DNA from: JBEIGE01 sp040382055
Lineage (GTDB): Bacteria > Pseudomonadota > Gammaproteobacteria > Burkholderiales > Burkholderiaceae_C
Direction of reading: 5' to 3'
NCBI GenBank assembly: GCA_040382055.1
Contig: JBEIGE010000009.1
Span: 49,983 to 113,982, forward strand
DNA length: 64,000 nucleotides
A program made the translations under genes and the position numbers. Shown here piece by piece: positions 26,419 through 35,972 of the stretch (the stretch's first letter is position 1; every line of letters starts with the position of its first letter). Below the pieces are notes generated by a model, which saw nothing but the letters and a program-made list of their open reading frames with translations, was not told the origin of the DNA and ran no database searches.

Positions 26419-27963
26419 ATGAAAAAACTACTTGCCTCATTGGCACTTGGCCTGACCCTTCTGGCTGGTACAACCGCCGTTTGGGCTCAAACTCCCGCAG
26501 CAGCTCCCGCAGTTACTGCCCCCGCTGAAGCCAAAGCGGCTGAAGCAAAGCCTGCGGCTGCCGCTCCTGCCGCTGCTGCAGCCGCACCCGCTGCACCTGA
26601 AGCCCCGGCTGAAGCTGCACCGGTGCCGGTTCCCAACAAAGGGGATACCGCCTGGATGATGGTTGCTACCCTGCTGGTTATTTTGATGACCGTCCCCGGC
26701 TTGGCCCTGTTCTACGGCGGCCTGGTCCGAAGCAAAAACATGCTGTCGGTCCTGATGCAGGTCATGGTGACTTTCTCGCTCATCGTTGTACTCTGGTTTA
26801 TTTATGGCTACAGCCTGGCGTTTACAGAAGGTAATGCGTTCATCGGTGGTTTTGACCGGCTCTTTATGGGTGGTGTCTGGGATAACGCGGCGGGCACATT
26901 TGCCAACGCCGCCACGTTCTCCAAAGGCGTCTACATTCCTGAAATCGTATTTGCAGCTTTCCAGGCGACCTTTGCCGGCATCACCTGTGCCCTGATCGTC
27001 GGAGCTTTTGCTGAGCGCATGAAATTCTCGGCTGTACTGATGTTCATGGTTTTGTGGTTCACTTTCAGCTATACCCCCATTGCGCACATGGTGTGGTTCT
27101 GGATGGGCCCTGACGCCTATGCAAGCAAAGAAGTGGTGGATGCCATGAATGCCAAGGCCGGTTACATCTGGCAGATGGGTGCGCTTGACTTTGCCGGCGG
27201 CACGGTCGTTCACATCAATGCCGCTATGGCTGGTTTGGTGGGTGCCTACATGGTTGGCAAGCGTATTGGTTACGGCAAAGAAGCCATGGCTCCACACAGC
27301 CTGACCATGACCATGGTTGGCGCTTCCCTCCTGTGGGTGGGCTGGTTTGGTTTCAACGCTGGTTCTGCGCTCGAAGCCAACGGATTCGCTGCTCTGGCCT
27401 TCATCAACACCTTTGGTGCAACTGCTGCGGCTGTTTTGGCCTGGTGCTTGGGCGAAGCGCTGATGCGCGGCAAAGCGTCGATGTTGGGCGCAGCCTCTGG
27501 TGCCGTTGCCGGTCTGGTGGCCATCACGCCTGCTGCTGGTAATGTGGGCATCGGTGGTGCACTCATCATCGGCTTGGTTGCTGGCTTTGCATGTTTGTGG
27601 GGTGTCAATGCTCTCAAGAAAATGCTGGGCGCTGACGACTCTTTGGACGTATTCGGCGTGCACGGCGTCGGCGGCATTGTGGGTGCCATCCTGACCGGTG
27701 TGTTCAACTCCCCGGCTCTAGGCGGCCCCAGCGCCGTGGGTGATTGGGTTACCGCCGGCATGATTTCAGCGGCTGACTACTCCATCGCCACTCAGGTCTG
27801 GACACAGACCAAGGCTGTGCTGATCACGGTTGTCTGGTCTGGTCTGGTGTCGTTCATTGCTTACAAAATTGTTGACTTGACCATTGGTCTGCGTGTCAGC
27901 GAAGAAGAAGAGCGTGAAGGCCTGGATATCAGTTCACACGGCGAGACTGCATACAACCGCTAA
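26419..27963 (+). CDS. amtB: ammonium transporter AmtB
   Basis: 514-aa ammonium channel. A signal peptide (residues 1-24) is followed by a long Ala/Pro/Glu-rich linker to about residue 73, much longer than in E. coli AmtB, then the 11-helix core beginning DTAWMMVATLLVILMTVPGLALFYGG. The conserved DFAGGTVVHINA (pore His), and VFGVHGVGGIVGAILTG (second pore His) are present. It ends in a strong terminator. The operon partner GlnK regulates it. Confidence 0.95.
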   Translation: MKKLLASLALGLTLLAGTTAVWAQTPAAAPAVTAPAEAKAAEAKPAAAAPAAAAAAPAAPEAPAEAAPVPVPNKGDTAWMMVATLLVILMTVPGLALFYGGLVRSKNMLSVLMQVMVTFSLIVVLWFIYGYSLAFTEGNAFIGGFDRLFMGGVWDNAAGTFANAATFSKGVYIPEIVFAAFQATFAGITCALIVGAFAERMKFSAVLMFMVLWFTFSYTPIAHMVWFWMGPDAYASKEVVDAMNAKAGYIWQMGALDFAGGTVVHINAAMAGLVGAYMVGKRIGYGKEAMAPHSLTMTMVGASLLWVGWFGFNAGSALEANGFAALAFINTFGATAAAVLAWCLGEALMRGKASMLGAASGAVAGLVAITPAAGNVGIGGALIIGLVAGFACLWGVNALKKMLGADDSLDVFGVHGVGGIVGAILTGVFNSPALGGPSAVGDWVTAGMISAADYSIATQVWTQTKAVLITVVWSGLVSFIAYKIVDLTIGLRVSEEEEREGLDISSHGETAYNR

Positions 27964-27982
27964 TCATCTCCTTTGATTATTC

Positions 27983-28017
27983 AGCCCGCTAGAGCTCAGG
28001 CTCTAGCGGGCTTTTTT
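27983..28017 (+). terminator. rho-independent terminator of the amtB operon
   Basis: Perfect 13-bp stem AGCCCGCTAGAGC / GCTCTAGCGGGCT (27983-27995 with 28000-28012), loop TCAG, then six T. Confidence 0.93.
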
Positions 28018-28121
28018 ACGCGTGCTTCACGGCTGGCCCACATGCCCTGCTCTTGACCTGCCTTGTACGGCTTGGCGGCTTTAACCAGCTGCATTGGGTT
28101 GATTGGACCGGCTTTGGCCAC
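27996..28121 (-). CDS. possible 41-aa basic small protein
   Basis: A minus-strand frame from GTG 28121 (or TTG 28148, 50 aa) to a TGA inside the amtB terminator would encode a basic 41-residue peptide with GPINPMQLVKAAKPY and a KKPARA end. Composition is gene-like and it would be divergent from glcE. There is no good ribosome site, and the end overlaps the terminator hairpin, so it may be chance. Confidence 0.25.
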   Translation of the reverse strand: MAKAGPINPMQLVKAAKPYKAGQEQGMWASREARVKKPARA

Positions 28122-28168
28122 GCCACCTTGTGGAGCAAAGCCCCTCAAATAGCAGATACCATAGTCAC

Positions 28169-29248
28169 ATGGACAACGACCTGAACCCCATCGTCGAGCG
28201 CATTCGCGCTGCGGCCAACGACCATACGCCGCTGAGAATTCGTGGCGGCGGCAGCAAGGACTTTTACGGGCAAAGCTTGCAGGGCGAGATTCTCGATACC
28301 CGTGGACTAGGCGGCATCGTGAGTTATCAACCCAGTGAGTTGGTGGTGACCGTGCGCAGCGGAACCCCTTTGGCAGATCTAGAGTCTGTGCTGCGCGAGC
28401 AAGGCCAGTATTTGCCATTTGAGCCACCTGCTTTCAGCGGCTCTGGCGCACAGGCCACTTGCGGAGGTATGGTGGCCGCCGGCCTGAACGGTCCGGCCCG
28501 CGCCAGCGTCGGTGCTGTGCGTGATTACGTGCTCGGCGTGACCCTGATCAACGGCCGGGCAGAGCTGTTGAAGTTTGGCGGTGAGGTGATGAAAAACGTT
28601 GCCGGCTATGACGTTTCCCGACTGATGGCCGGGTCACTGGGAACTTTGGGACTGATCGTGCAAGTGTCTCTCAAGGTTTTACCGATCGCACCGGCGCAAT
28701 GCACACTCTTTTTTGAACTGGACGAGGCGCAAGCACTGGCCCAGTTGAATCGCTGGGCTGGCCTGCCTCTGCCGGTCAACGCCTCTTGCTGGTTTGAGGG
28801 TGCGCTGATGGTTCGGTTGCGGGGAGCCAAAGCCGCTGTTGCAGCAGCCCAAGTCGCCATGGGCGGCCAGCTGATGGCGCTGTTAGACGAGGAGCGTTTG
28901 TGGAGTGGTTTGCGTGATCAGACGGCACCCTTCTTTGTACTCAAGGAAAACGAAAGCCTGGTGAGATTAAGCGTTCCCGATACGACGCCACCCCTGAATC
29001 TGGGGTCTACGCTGATTGAGTGGGGCGGTGCACAGCGCTGGATCAAAGTCCTTGATTCCCAAGGTCCTGAAATCAGGGCGGCCTTGGCCCCTGTAGCTGG
29101 CCAAAACACCCTTTTTCGTTGCGCCAACAAAGCCCCTGGCGTTTTTTCTGCCTTGCCCTCGCCGTTAGACCGCATACACCGTCAGCTCAAAAAGCAGTTT
29201 GATCCCGCTGGTATTTTCAATCCCGGCCGGATGTACCCCGATTTTTAA
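28169..29248 (+). CDS. glcE: glycolate oxidase subunit GlcE
   Basis: 359-aa FAD-binding subunit of glycolate oxidase, which oxidises glycolate to glyoxylate. The FAD-binding type 4 domain is visible: PLRIRGGGSKDFYG, FEPPAFSGSGAQATCGGMVAAGLNGP and GGEVMKNVAGYDVSRLMAGS. The ATG at 28169 has no strong ribosome site; a longer frame begins at 28103 but lacks family sequence. GlcF follows 29 bp downstream. GlcD is not in this window next to it. Confidence 0.93.
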   Translation: MDNDLNPIVERIRAAANDHTPLRIRGGGSKDFYGQSLQGEILDTRGLGGIVSYQPSELVVTVRSGTPLADLESVLREQGQYLPFEPPAFSGSGAQATCGGMVAAGLNGPARASVGAVRDYVLGVTLINGRAELLKFGGEVMKNVAGYDVSRLMAGSLGTLGLIVQVSLKVLPIAPAQCTLFFELDEAQALAQLNRWAGLPLPVNASCWFEGALMVRLRGAKAAVAAAQVAMGGQLMALLDEERLWSGLRDQTAPFFVLKENESLVRLSVPDTTPPLNLGSTLIEWGGAQRWIKVLDSQGPEIRAALAPVAGQNTLFRCANKAPGVFSALPSPLDRIHRQLKKQFDPAGIFNPGRMYPDF

Positions 29249-29277
29249 TACCCCAATTTCTGAGCGAACACTATTCC

Positions 29278-30498
29278 ATGCAAACCAACCTCGCGCCCGA
29301 GTACAAAAACACAGCTGATGGACAGGCCGCAGAGGCTATTTTGCGTAAATGCGTTCATTGCGGTTTTTGTACGGCAACCTGCCCGACCTACCAATTGCTG
29401 GGCGATGAGCTGGACGGCCCGCGTGGCCGGATTTATCTGATCAAGCAGGTGCTTGAGGGGCAAACGCCAACACGCAAGACCCAGATGCATCTGGACCGTT
29501 GCCTGACCTGCCGTAATTGCGAGACCACCTGTCCCTCGGGCGTGGATTACGGTCATCTGGTGGACATTGGCCGCAAGCTGGTCGACGCCAAGGTAAGCCG
29601 CCCCCTGGGCGAAAGCGCGCTGCGCTGGGCCCTGAAAGAGGGCTTGCCTTCCCCCCTATTTGCGCCGGCCATGAAGATGGGCCAGATGGTGCGAGGCCTG
29701 CTGCCCCAAGCACTCAAAAACAAGGTTCCGGCGGTGCAGGACGCCGGTGTCTGGCCGACCCGCACCCATGCCCGCAAGGTGCTGATGCTGGCGGGCTGCG
29801 TGCAACCCGCCATGCTCCCCAACATCAACAGCGCCACAGCCCGCGTGCTTGATGCGGTGGGCGTGCAAACCCTGATCGCGCCAAAAGCCGGCTGCTGCGG
29901 CGCGGTCAAGTTTCACCTCAATGACCAGGAAGGCGGCAAAGTCGCCATGCGCGCCAACATCGACGCCTGGTGGCCTTACGTCGAGCAAGGCGTCGAAGCC
30001 ATCATCATGAATGCCTCGGGCTGTGGTGTCACCGTCAAGGAATACGGACACATCCTCCACGATGAGCCGGACTATGCCGCCAGAGCCCAACGCATCAGCG
30101 CGCTAACCAAGGACCTGAGCGAGTGGCTACCAGAGATCGCCGCGTCATTGCGCGGCAAGGTTGCCGTCAAAGCAGCACAGGTGGCGTTTCATCCGCCGTG
30201 TACCTTGCAGCACGGCCAGCAATTGAGGGGCGGGGTGGAGCAACACCTGGGCGAGCTGGGCTTCAACATTCAGCTCAGCAATAACGAGTCCAATTTGTGC
30301 TGTGGTTCTGCGGGTACCTACTCGGTACTCAATCCGGACCTGGCTTACCAGCTGCGTGACCGCAAGCTCGGCCATCTGGATCAGCTGCAACCCGAGGTGA
30401 TTGTGTCTGCCAATGTCGGCTGTATTACCCACTTGCAAAGTGGCACTACGACGCCCGTCAAGCACTGGGTTGAATTGCTCGACCAAGCCCTTACCTAG
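29278..30498 (+). CDS. glcF: glycolate oxidase iron-sulfur subunit GlcF
   Basis: 406 aa, two 4Fe-4S binding clusters: C25-x2-C28-x2-C31-x3-C35P and C75-x2-C78-x2-C81-x3-C85P, followed by two CCG domains (AGCCGAVKFHLN and SNLCCGSAGTYS). It moves electrons from the flavin subunits to the membrane quinone pool. Its stop codon overlaps the stop of the convergent exporter gene in the bases CTAG. Confidence 0.95.
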   Translation: MQTNLAPEYKNTADGQAAEAILRKCVHCGFCTATCPTYQLLGDELDGPRGRIYLIKQVLEGQTPTRKTQMHLDRCLTCRNCETTCPSGVDYGHLVDIGRKLVDAKVSRPLGESALRWALKEGLPSPLFAPAMKMGQMVRGLLPQALKNKVPAVQDAGVWPTRTHARKVLMLAGCVQPAMLPNINSATARVLDAVGVQTLIAPKAGCCGAVKFHLNDQEGGKVAMRANIDAWWPYVEQGVEAIIMNASGCGVTVKEYGHILHDEPDYAARAQRISALTKDLSEWLPEIAASLRGKVAVKAAQVAFHPPCTLQHGQQLRGGVEQHLGELGFNIQLSNNESNLCCGSAGTYSVLNPDLAYQLRDRKLGHLDQLQPEVIVSANVGCITHLQSGTTTPVKHWVELLDQALT

Positions 30499-31397
30499 CG
30501 TTTGCTGGGAGCTGGCGGAAAAGCCGGTTTCACGGGTGTGGGCCAGCTGGCCCACAAGGCGGCTAGCAATATCAATGCGCCGCCGAACAAGGTGCGCAGC
30601 GTCAACTCGCCCGCGCCCATAAACACCGAAGAGCCACTGGCAAAGAGCAGCTCGGTCAACATGATCAGGGAAGTTGCGCTGGCGCTGAGTCGAGCAGCGC
30701 CGTATTGAAGACAAATATTGCCCACCAGAAAAGCCAGGCTGGTGAGCAACGCCATGCTTCCCCAATCCATGTTGAAAGAAGGCGGTGCCTGAACGCTGCC
30801 GAACTTTGTGAGCAGCAGGGCAACCATCAAAGGCACCAAAGCCCCGCCACCAAACATGGCCAGCATACGGCCCTGGTCGGGTGTGTGGTTGAGTTTGCGC
30901 AGCAGGATATTGGTCAGCGCAAAGCAAAGCCCGCCCATCAATGCCAGCCAATCCGCCAGATCAACCGGCACGGGCCAAGGCGATTCGGGTGTTTTCAGCA
31001 CAATCACAACGCCTGCCAAAGCTACGGCAAGACGCAACAGGGACAAGGGGCTGGGCTTTTCCCCGAGCAGCGGCCATGCCAATATCAGCACCCAGGCAGG
31101 CATGAGGTAGAACAGCAGCACCACCCGCACCACATCCCCGATGGTCACCGCCCAGTTAAAGCCTACATTGGTCAGCCCGGCGGCAAGTGCGAGCAGAAAA
31201 AGCATAGGGAACCGCACGATCAAGCGCCAGGAGGCCGGCCAGATCAGCACAAGGCCAACCAGAGACAAGCCATAAATAAAAAAAGTGGACCACAGGGGGT
31301 GCAACCCGGCCTGACTGAGCTCACGAAAGGGCCACCAGGACAAGCCCCAGACCAAAGCGTTCGTGATCAGTCCGGCAATCGGCAGCACGCCACCCAT
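30495..31397 (-). CDS. EamA/DMT-family transporter
   Basis: 300-aa membrane protein with ten hydrophobic segments in two EamA repeats (residues about 8-135 and 150-285). Drug/metabolite transporter superfamily; substrate unknown. It is 8 bp downstream of lplT on the same strand and thus probably in its transcript. Confidence 0.82.
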   Translation of the reverse strand: MGGVLPIAGLITNALVWGLSWWPFRELSQAGLHPLWSTFFIYGLSLVGLVLIWPASWRLIVRFPMLFLLALAAGLTNVGFNWAVTIGDVVRVVLLFYLMPAWVLILAWPLLGEKPSPLSLLRLAVALAGVVIVLKTPESPWPVPVDLADWLALMGGLCFALTNILLRKLNHTPDQGRMLAMFGGGALVPLMVALLLTKFGSVQAPPSFNMDWGSMALLTSLAFLVGNICLQYGAARLSASATSLIMLTELLFASGSSVFMGAGELTLRTLFGGALILLAALWASWPTPVKPAFPPAPSKR

Positions 31398-31405
31398 AGC
31401 GCAGT

Positions 31406-32689
31406 TCAGCCGTGGCCGTGGTCGCTGCGTGCAATGGTCAGCAGCCGTTCAACCTCTTCGGCGTGGTGAGTGCAGTTGCTTGTGTGCCAGCGCTTGATCA
31501 GCCACATAAAACCTGCCACCACCACGCCGAAAGCCGTGATGGCACCAAAGGCTGACAGGCCCATGCCCGTTGACAGGCTGTACAAGCCGCCAAGAAACAA
31601 GATGCAGGCCTGTTCGTTGAAATTCTGCACGGCTATCGAGCGGCCAGCACCCATCAGGTTATGCCCGCGGTGCTGCAGCAAAGCGTTCATGGGCACCACC
31701 AGAAATCCGCCCAGACCGCCCAGCAACACCAGAAACGGTGCCGCCAGCCAGACGTTGTCAATGAAATTGAGAAGAATGACCAGCAAGCCCATGCCGATCC
31801 CCAGCGGCATCACCCGGGTGGCGTCCTCCAGCCGCATGCGCATGGAGGCGACCACGGCACCCACGGCAGTGCCAATGGCCACAACGCCAACCAGTGAAGA
31901 AGCTTCGGTCACGCTGTAACCCAAGGCGGCGGCGGCCCAGGCCAGCACGATGTAACGCAGATTACCGCTGACACCCCAGAACAGGGTCGTGGTGGAGAGT
32001 GAAATTTGCCCCAGCTTGTCTTTCCAGAGCAGGGTGTTGCAGCGCCAGAAATCGGGCAAGAGGCTCACCGGGTTCTTGGGTATCGGGCGCATTTCAACGC
32101 CGGTATGAGGAATTCGGGTGTTGAACCAGGCTGCAAGCAGATAAACAAAGATCAGTATGCAGATGGCGGCCTCAGGCGCGGTGTTGATGCTGGTGGTGAT
32201 AAATGGCAAATCGAAAGACAAGAGTGAGGACGAAATGGCATTGCCAACCAGTTGCCCGCCCAGCAAAACCCCCAGAATGATGGACGCAATGGTCAGGCCT
32301 TCAATCCAGCCATTGGCCTTGACCAGCTGGGAGGCCGGCAGCAGCTCGGTGAGGATGCCGTATTTGGCCGGGGAATAAGCGGCGGCCCCCAGGCCGACGA
32401 TGGCGTAGGCCATCAGCGGGTGGGTGCCAAACAGCATCATCAGACAACCGACGATTTTGATGGAGTTGCTGTAAAGCATGACCCGTCCTTTGGGCATGGC
32501 ATCGGCAAACGCACCCACAAACGGGGCCAGCACCACATAAAACAGGGCGAACATGGGAACCAGTGCTGCTTGCTGCCATTCAGGTGCATCGCTTGAGCGT
32601 AGCAATTGTACGGCGCCTACGAACAGGGCATTGTCGGCCAGCGAGCTGAAAAACTGCGCTGACATGATGGTGTAAAAACCGCGTTTCAT
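31406..32689 (-). CDS. lplT: lysophospholipid transporter LplT
   Basis: 427-aa MFS flippase for lysophospholipids. The ATG at 32689 is preceded by GGAGACA; the frame extends to 32794 without another site. MSAQFFSSLADNALFVGAVQLL, PKGRVMLYSNSIK and AAAYSPAKYGILTELLP are characteristic of LplT. No acyltransferase gene is fused to it. It is divergent from alr, with 125 bp between starts. Confidence 0.9.
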   Translation of the reverse strand: MKRGFYTIMSAQFFSSLADNALFVGAVQLLRSSDAPEWQQAALVPMFALFYVVLAPFVGAFADAMPKGRVMLYSNSIKIVGCLMMLFGTHPLMAYAIVGLGAAAYSPAKYGILTELLPASQLVKANGWIEGLTIASIILGVLLGGQLVGNAISSSLLSFDLPFITTSINTAPEAAICILIFVYLLAAWFNTRIPHTGVEMRPIPKNPVSLLPDFWRCNTLLWKDKLGQISLSTTTLFWGVSGNLRYIVLAWAAAALGYSVTEASSLVGVVAIGTAVGAVVASMRMRLEDATRVMPLGIGMGLLVILLNFIDNVWLAAPFLVLLGGLGGFLVVPMNALLQHRGHNLMGAGRSIAVQNFNEQACILFLGGLYSLSTGMGLSAFGAITAFGVVVAGFMWLIKRWHTSNCTHHAEEVERLLTIARSDHGHG

Positions 32690-32814
32690 TGTCTCCAGAC
32701 CAACGTCAATGGCCCGGATGAAGGGCGATGTATCAGAAAAATCGAATTGTGCACAGGTTATAGCACGGTGTGCGATGTCAAAATGTGACAACACGATTTC
32801 TCTGGTCTTTCATC

Positions 32815-33897
32815 ATGCCGCGCCCGATCCTAGCCACCATCCATACCCAGGCCCTGCACCATAACCTGTCGCAGCTGCGCAAGACCGCGCCCCAGGCCAA
32901 AGTGTGGGCCGTGGTCAAGGCCAACGCCTATGGCCATGGCATTGAGCGCGTGTTTGAGGGCCTGCGCGGTGCCGACGGGTTTGCCCTGCTGGATCTGGAT
33001 GAGGCCGCGCGGGTTCGAGCGCTGGGCTGGCGCGGCCCGGTCCTGTTGCTCGAGGGCGTGTTTGAGCAGCGGGATCTGGAGCTCTGTTCACGGCTTGATC
33101 TGTGGCACACCGTGCATTGCGATGCGCAGATTGACATGCTGGCCACGCACAAAACCCATATGCCCCATCGCGTTTTCCTCAAGATGAACAGCGGCATGAA
33201 CCGGCTCGGCTTCAGGCCTGAGCAGTTTCGCGCCGCCTGGACCAGACTCAATGCACTGCCGCAAGTCGACGAAATCTCACTGATGACGCATTTCAGCGAT
33301 GCCGATGGCCCCAAGGGCATAGATGCACAAGTTCAGACGTTTACCACGGCAACCCGGGACCTGACCGGCGAGGTGAGCCTGAGCAACAGCGCGGCGGCCC
33401 TGCGCCACCCCCTGAACACCGACTGGTTGCGCCCGGGTATCGCCCTGTACGGCAGCGCCCCCGACTACCCTGAACACAGCGCTGGCCATTGGGCCTTGCA
33501 ACCCGCCATGACACTCGCTACCAAAATAATAGCTGTGCAGCAAGTTTCCAAGGGGGATAGTGTGGGTTATGGCTCTTCATTTGTGGCAGATCACCCGATC
33601 AGAATTGGCGTTGCGGCATGTGGCTATGCCGACGGCTACCCGCGCAGCGCTCCCACCGGAACCCCGGTTCTGGTGGACGGCTTGCGCTGTCGGATGGTCG
33701 GGCGCGTCAGCATGGACATGATCACCATAGACCTTGGCCCTGTGCCACAGGCGGGAATTGGCAGCGAGGTAACCCTTTGGGGAGGCGCTGACGCCGGTGC
33801 CAGTTTGGCGATTGACGAAGTGGCCCATGCCGCAGGAACTGTCGGCTACGAGCTCATGTGTGCTCTGGCGGTGCGTGTCCCCGTGGTGGTTGAATAG
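32815..33897 (+). CDS. alr: alanine racemase
   Basis: 360-aa PLP enzyme making D-alanine for peptidoglycan. The PLP lysine Lys35 is in VVKANAYGHG, the second catalytic base Tyr252 in VGYGSSF, and GRVSMDMITIDLG is the conserved C-terminal motif. ATG at 32815; the upstream site is weak. Bases 33520-33570 are AT-rich and resemble the dispersed repeat, but the protein there is normal for the family. Confidence 0.95.
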   Translation: MPRPILATIHTQALHHNLSQLRKTAPQAKVWAVVKANAYGHGIERVFEGLRGADGFALLDLDEAARVRALGWRGPVLLLEGVFEQRDLELCSRLDLWHTVHCDAQIDMLATHKTHMPHRVFLKMNSGMNRLGFRPEQFRAAWTRLNALPQVDEISLMTHFSDADGPKGIDAQVQTFTTATRDLTGEVSLSNSAAALRHPLNTDWLRPGIALYGSAPDYPEHSAGHWALQPAMTLATKIIAVQQVSKGDSVGYGSSFVADHPIRIGVAACGYADGYPRSAPTGTPVLVDGLRCRMVGRVSMDMITIDLGPVPQAGIGSEVTLWGGADAGASLAIDEVAHAAGTVGYELMCALAVRVPVVVE

Positions 33898-33909
33898 TCT
33901 TTAGCTGAC

Positions 33910-34872
33910 CTAACCGTTGTTAGCGACGGTCGGTTTCAACTCTTCTGTTTTCGTAGGCGGGCCCGCAGGCTTGTGCGTGTTGCGCAGCCCCAGCGCCATC
34001 ACGGCTCCCACCACCAGCAGCGCCCCGGCAACCTGCATCGGGGCAATGGCCTGACCCAGCATGAGCCAGGCCAGAACCAGCGCAAAAACCGGCTCAACGT
34101 TCATGATGGGTGAGCTGCCCACCACACCCAGCCTGGGCAGCAGGGTGAACATGATGGTGAAGGCCGTGCCATACAAGAAGGTCAAACCGCCCAGCCCCCA
34201 CCAGCCGCTTGCGGCATTGGGCAGGTGTGCACCTCCCTGGGCCAGCACCACAAGGCTTGCCATTGCGCTGACCATCACCATGGTCAAGGCGGTGCGCAAG
34301 CGGCCGTCTACCTCGGCGACTTCTTGCTGGGTTAACACCAGCGCCAGGCCAAAGCTGGCTGCAGCGGCAAGGGCAAACGCCACGCCCACTCCAATACGCC
34401 CCCACTGTCCGGCGGCACCCAGGCCAGTGGCCGCGCCCATCACATCCAGCGCCAGTGCCAGCCCGACCAGAATGACAGGCATCACCAGCAGTGCAGCGCG
34501 CTCTGGCGCGCGCCGACAGAGCACCCAAGCCCAAAACGCAGTCCAGATCGGGTAGGTGTTGAAGGCCAGCAGGGCCAAGGCGACGGGCAAGCGCGCAACA
34601 GAAGCGTAAAGGCAGAGGCTTTGTATGCCCAGCAGTACACCGATCAGGATTAAAAATGAGCGTTGCCGAGTTGTTACAGCCAGTGACACGCGTTGTTGCA
34701 GCACCAGCAAGCCCACCACCAGGGCCGTGACACCGCTGCGCACCAGAACCGCCGTGGCCACATCCACGCCGCTGTTGAAGGCAAAGCGTGCGGCCACATG
34801 GTTGGCACCCATCATGCAGGCCACCAGCAGCAGCATCAAGAAGGCGGCGCGGCTCAGGGGGTTGGTGCTCAT
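33910..34872 (-). CDS. EamA/DMT-family transporter
   Basis: 320 aa with ten hydrophobic segments in two EamA repeats. The ATG overlaps the stop of the reductase gene upstream as ATGA; a longer frame to 34977 lies inside that gene. The substrate is unknown. It is the third gene of an apparent aldolase-reductase-exporter operon on the minus strand and converges on alr. Confidence 0.82.
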   Translation of the reverse strand: MSTNPLSRAAFLMLLLVACMMGANHVAARFAFNSGVDVATAVLVRSGVTALVVGLLVLQQRVSLAVTTRQRSFLILIGVLLGIQSLCLYASVARLPVALALLAFNTYPIWTAFWAWVLCRRAPERAALLVMPVILVGLALALDVMGAATGLGAAGQWGRIGVGVAFALAAAASFGLALVLTQQEVAEVDGRLRTALTMVMVSAMASLVVLAQGGAHLPNAASGWWGLGGLTFLYGTAFTIMFTLLPRLGVVGSSPIMNVEPVFALVLAWLMLGQAIAPMQVAGALLVVGAVMALGLRNTHKPAGPPTKTEELKPTVANNG

Positions 34873-35903
34873 GCAGGGCGCGGGTACAGGCCGTGCACCT
34901 GCGCATGGACACGCGCCAGTCCCAGCAAAGTGTTGGTCAGCGGCGTGGCCACACCGGTGAGTTGGCCCAGCTCGCAAACCACGCTGACCAAGGCATCGAG
35001 TTCCACCGCCCGGCCGGCTTCCACATCCTGCAGCATGGAGGTCTTGAAGGCACCCAGCTTGAGCGTGACGGCATGGCGGTCCTGGGGTTGTTGTTCAATG
35101 CGGATGCCCAGATGCTGGCCGATGCCCTTGGCTTCGAGCATCACGCCCGAGACAAACTCGCGCACAAGAGGGTCGCCCAAAATCAGGTCGGTGGTGGCGC
35201 CGGTGAAGGCGCTGATGGGGTTGAGCGTCATATTGCCCCACAGCTTGTACCAGCAGTCGGTCTGGATTTGGGCAGAGACCGTGGCGTTGAAGCCGGATTG
35301 GCTCAATACCTGCTGCAGTGCCAGCACCCGTGGTGTTGCCAGCCCGGAGGGTTCGCCCAGAATCAAACCGTTGCCGGAGTGTTGCTGCACGTGCGCGGGA
35401 GACAGCAAGGAACAACTCGCATGCACAACACAGCCGATGATCTGGCTCGCCGGTATGGCCTGCCCGATCTCGCCGGTGGAGTCCACCGACTTCAGTTGTG
35501 CACCCTGCAGCGCCCCCCCAAAGCCCTGCAGAAACCACCAGGGCACGCCATTCATGGCCGTCATCACCACGGTTTCGGGGCCGATCAGCGGCCCGATGTG
35601 GCGGGCCACTTCCAGTAACGCGGGTGCCTTGACCGCAATGACCACCAGATCCTGCACGCCAAGTTCTGCCGGCTGGTCGGTGGCCAAAACCGGGTAACTG
35701 GACTGCGTCAGCCCAGCGCTGCTGCCGGTTGCACCGCCCACCGCGCTGCGGCTGATCCGCAAGCCGTGCAAGCGCAGCGCTGACAGCGTGGCCCCGCGAG
35801 CCACCACGCTGACCGGCAGGCCGCTGGCAGCCAGCCCCGCACCAATCCAGCCGCCAATAGCGCCGGCACCGTAAATGCAGATTTTTTGAAAAGAGGTTGT
35901 CAT
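34869..35903 (-). CDS. 2-dehydropantoate 2-reductase family protein
   Basis: 344-aa NADPH-dependent ketopantoate reductase-like protein. The Rossmann motif is IYGAGAIGGWIGAGLA; VIAVKAPAL follows; the catalytic-domain signature is KLWGNMTLNPISAFTGAT with the expected Lys. Whether it is the pantothenate enzyme PanE or a paralogue acting on another 2-keto acid is open; its place between an aldolase-like gene and an exporter favours a paralogue. Confidence 0.85.
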   Translation of the reverse strand: MTTSFQKICIYGAGAIGGWIGAGLAASGLPVSVVARGATLSALRLHGLRISRSAVGGATGSSAGLTQSSYPVLATDQPAELGVQDLVVIAVKAPALLEVARHIGPLIGPETVVMTAMNGVPWWFLQGFGGALQGAQLKSVDSTGEIGQAIPASQIIGCVVHASCSLLSPAHVQQHSGNGLILGEPSGLATPRVLALQQVLSQSGFNATVSAQIQTDCWYKLWGNMTLNPISAFTGATTDLILGDPLVREFVSGVMLEAKGIGQHLGIRIEQQPQDRHAVTLKLGAFKTSMLQDVEAGRAVELDALVSVVCELGQLTGVATPLTNTLLGLARVHAQVHGLYPRPA

Positions 35904-35914
35904 CAGGATATTTG

Positions 35915-35972
35915 GTTAAAAATCACTCTAGCCCTTGTGGAATATGGCAGTTCAGCTCTATTTTTGATAGCT
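35915..35972 (-). repeat. short interspersed repeat, copy B
   Basis: On the minus strand: GCTATCAAAAATAGAGCTG, then ...TATTCCACAAGGGCTAGAG then TGATTTTT. It supplies the last codons and the TAG stop (35960-35958) of the aldolase-like gene and fills the gap before the reductase gene. Confidence 0.6.

Noticed and set aside
26437..27663. 408-aa minus-strand open frame opposite amtB
   Set aside because: Long only because amtB is GC-rich with few antisense stops; low-complexity and His-rich.
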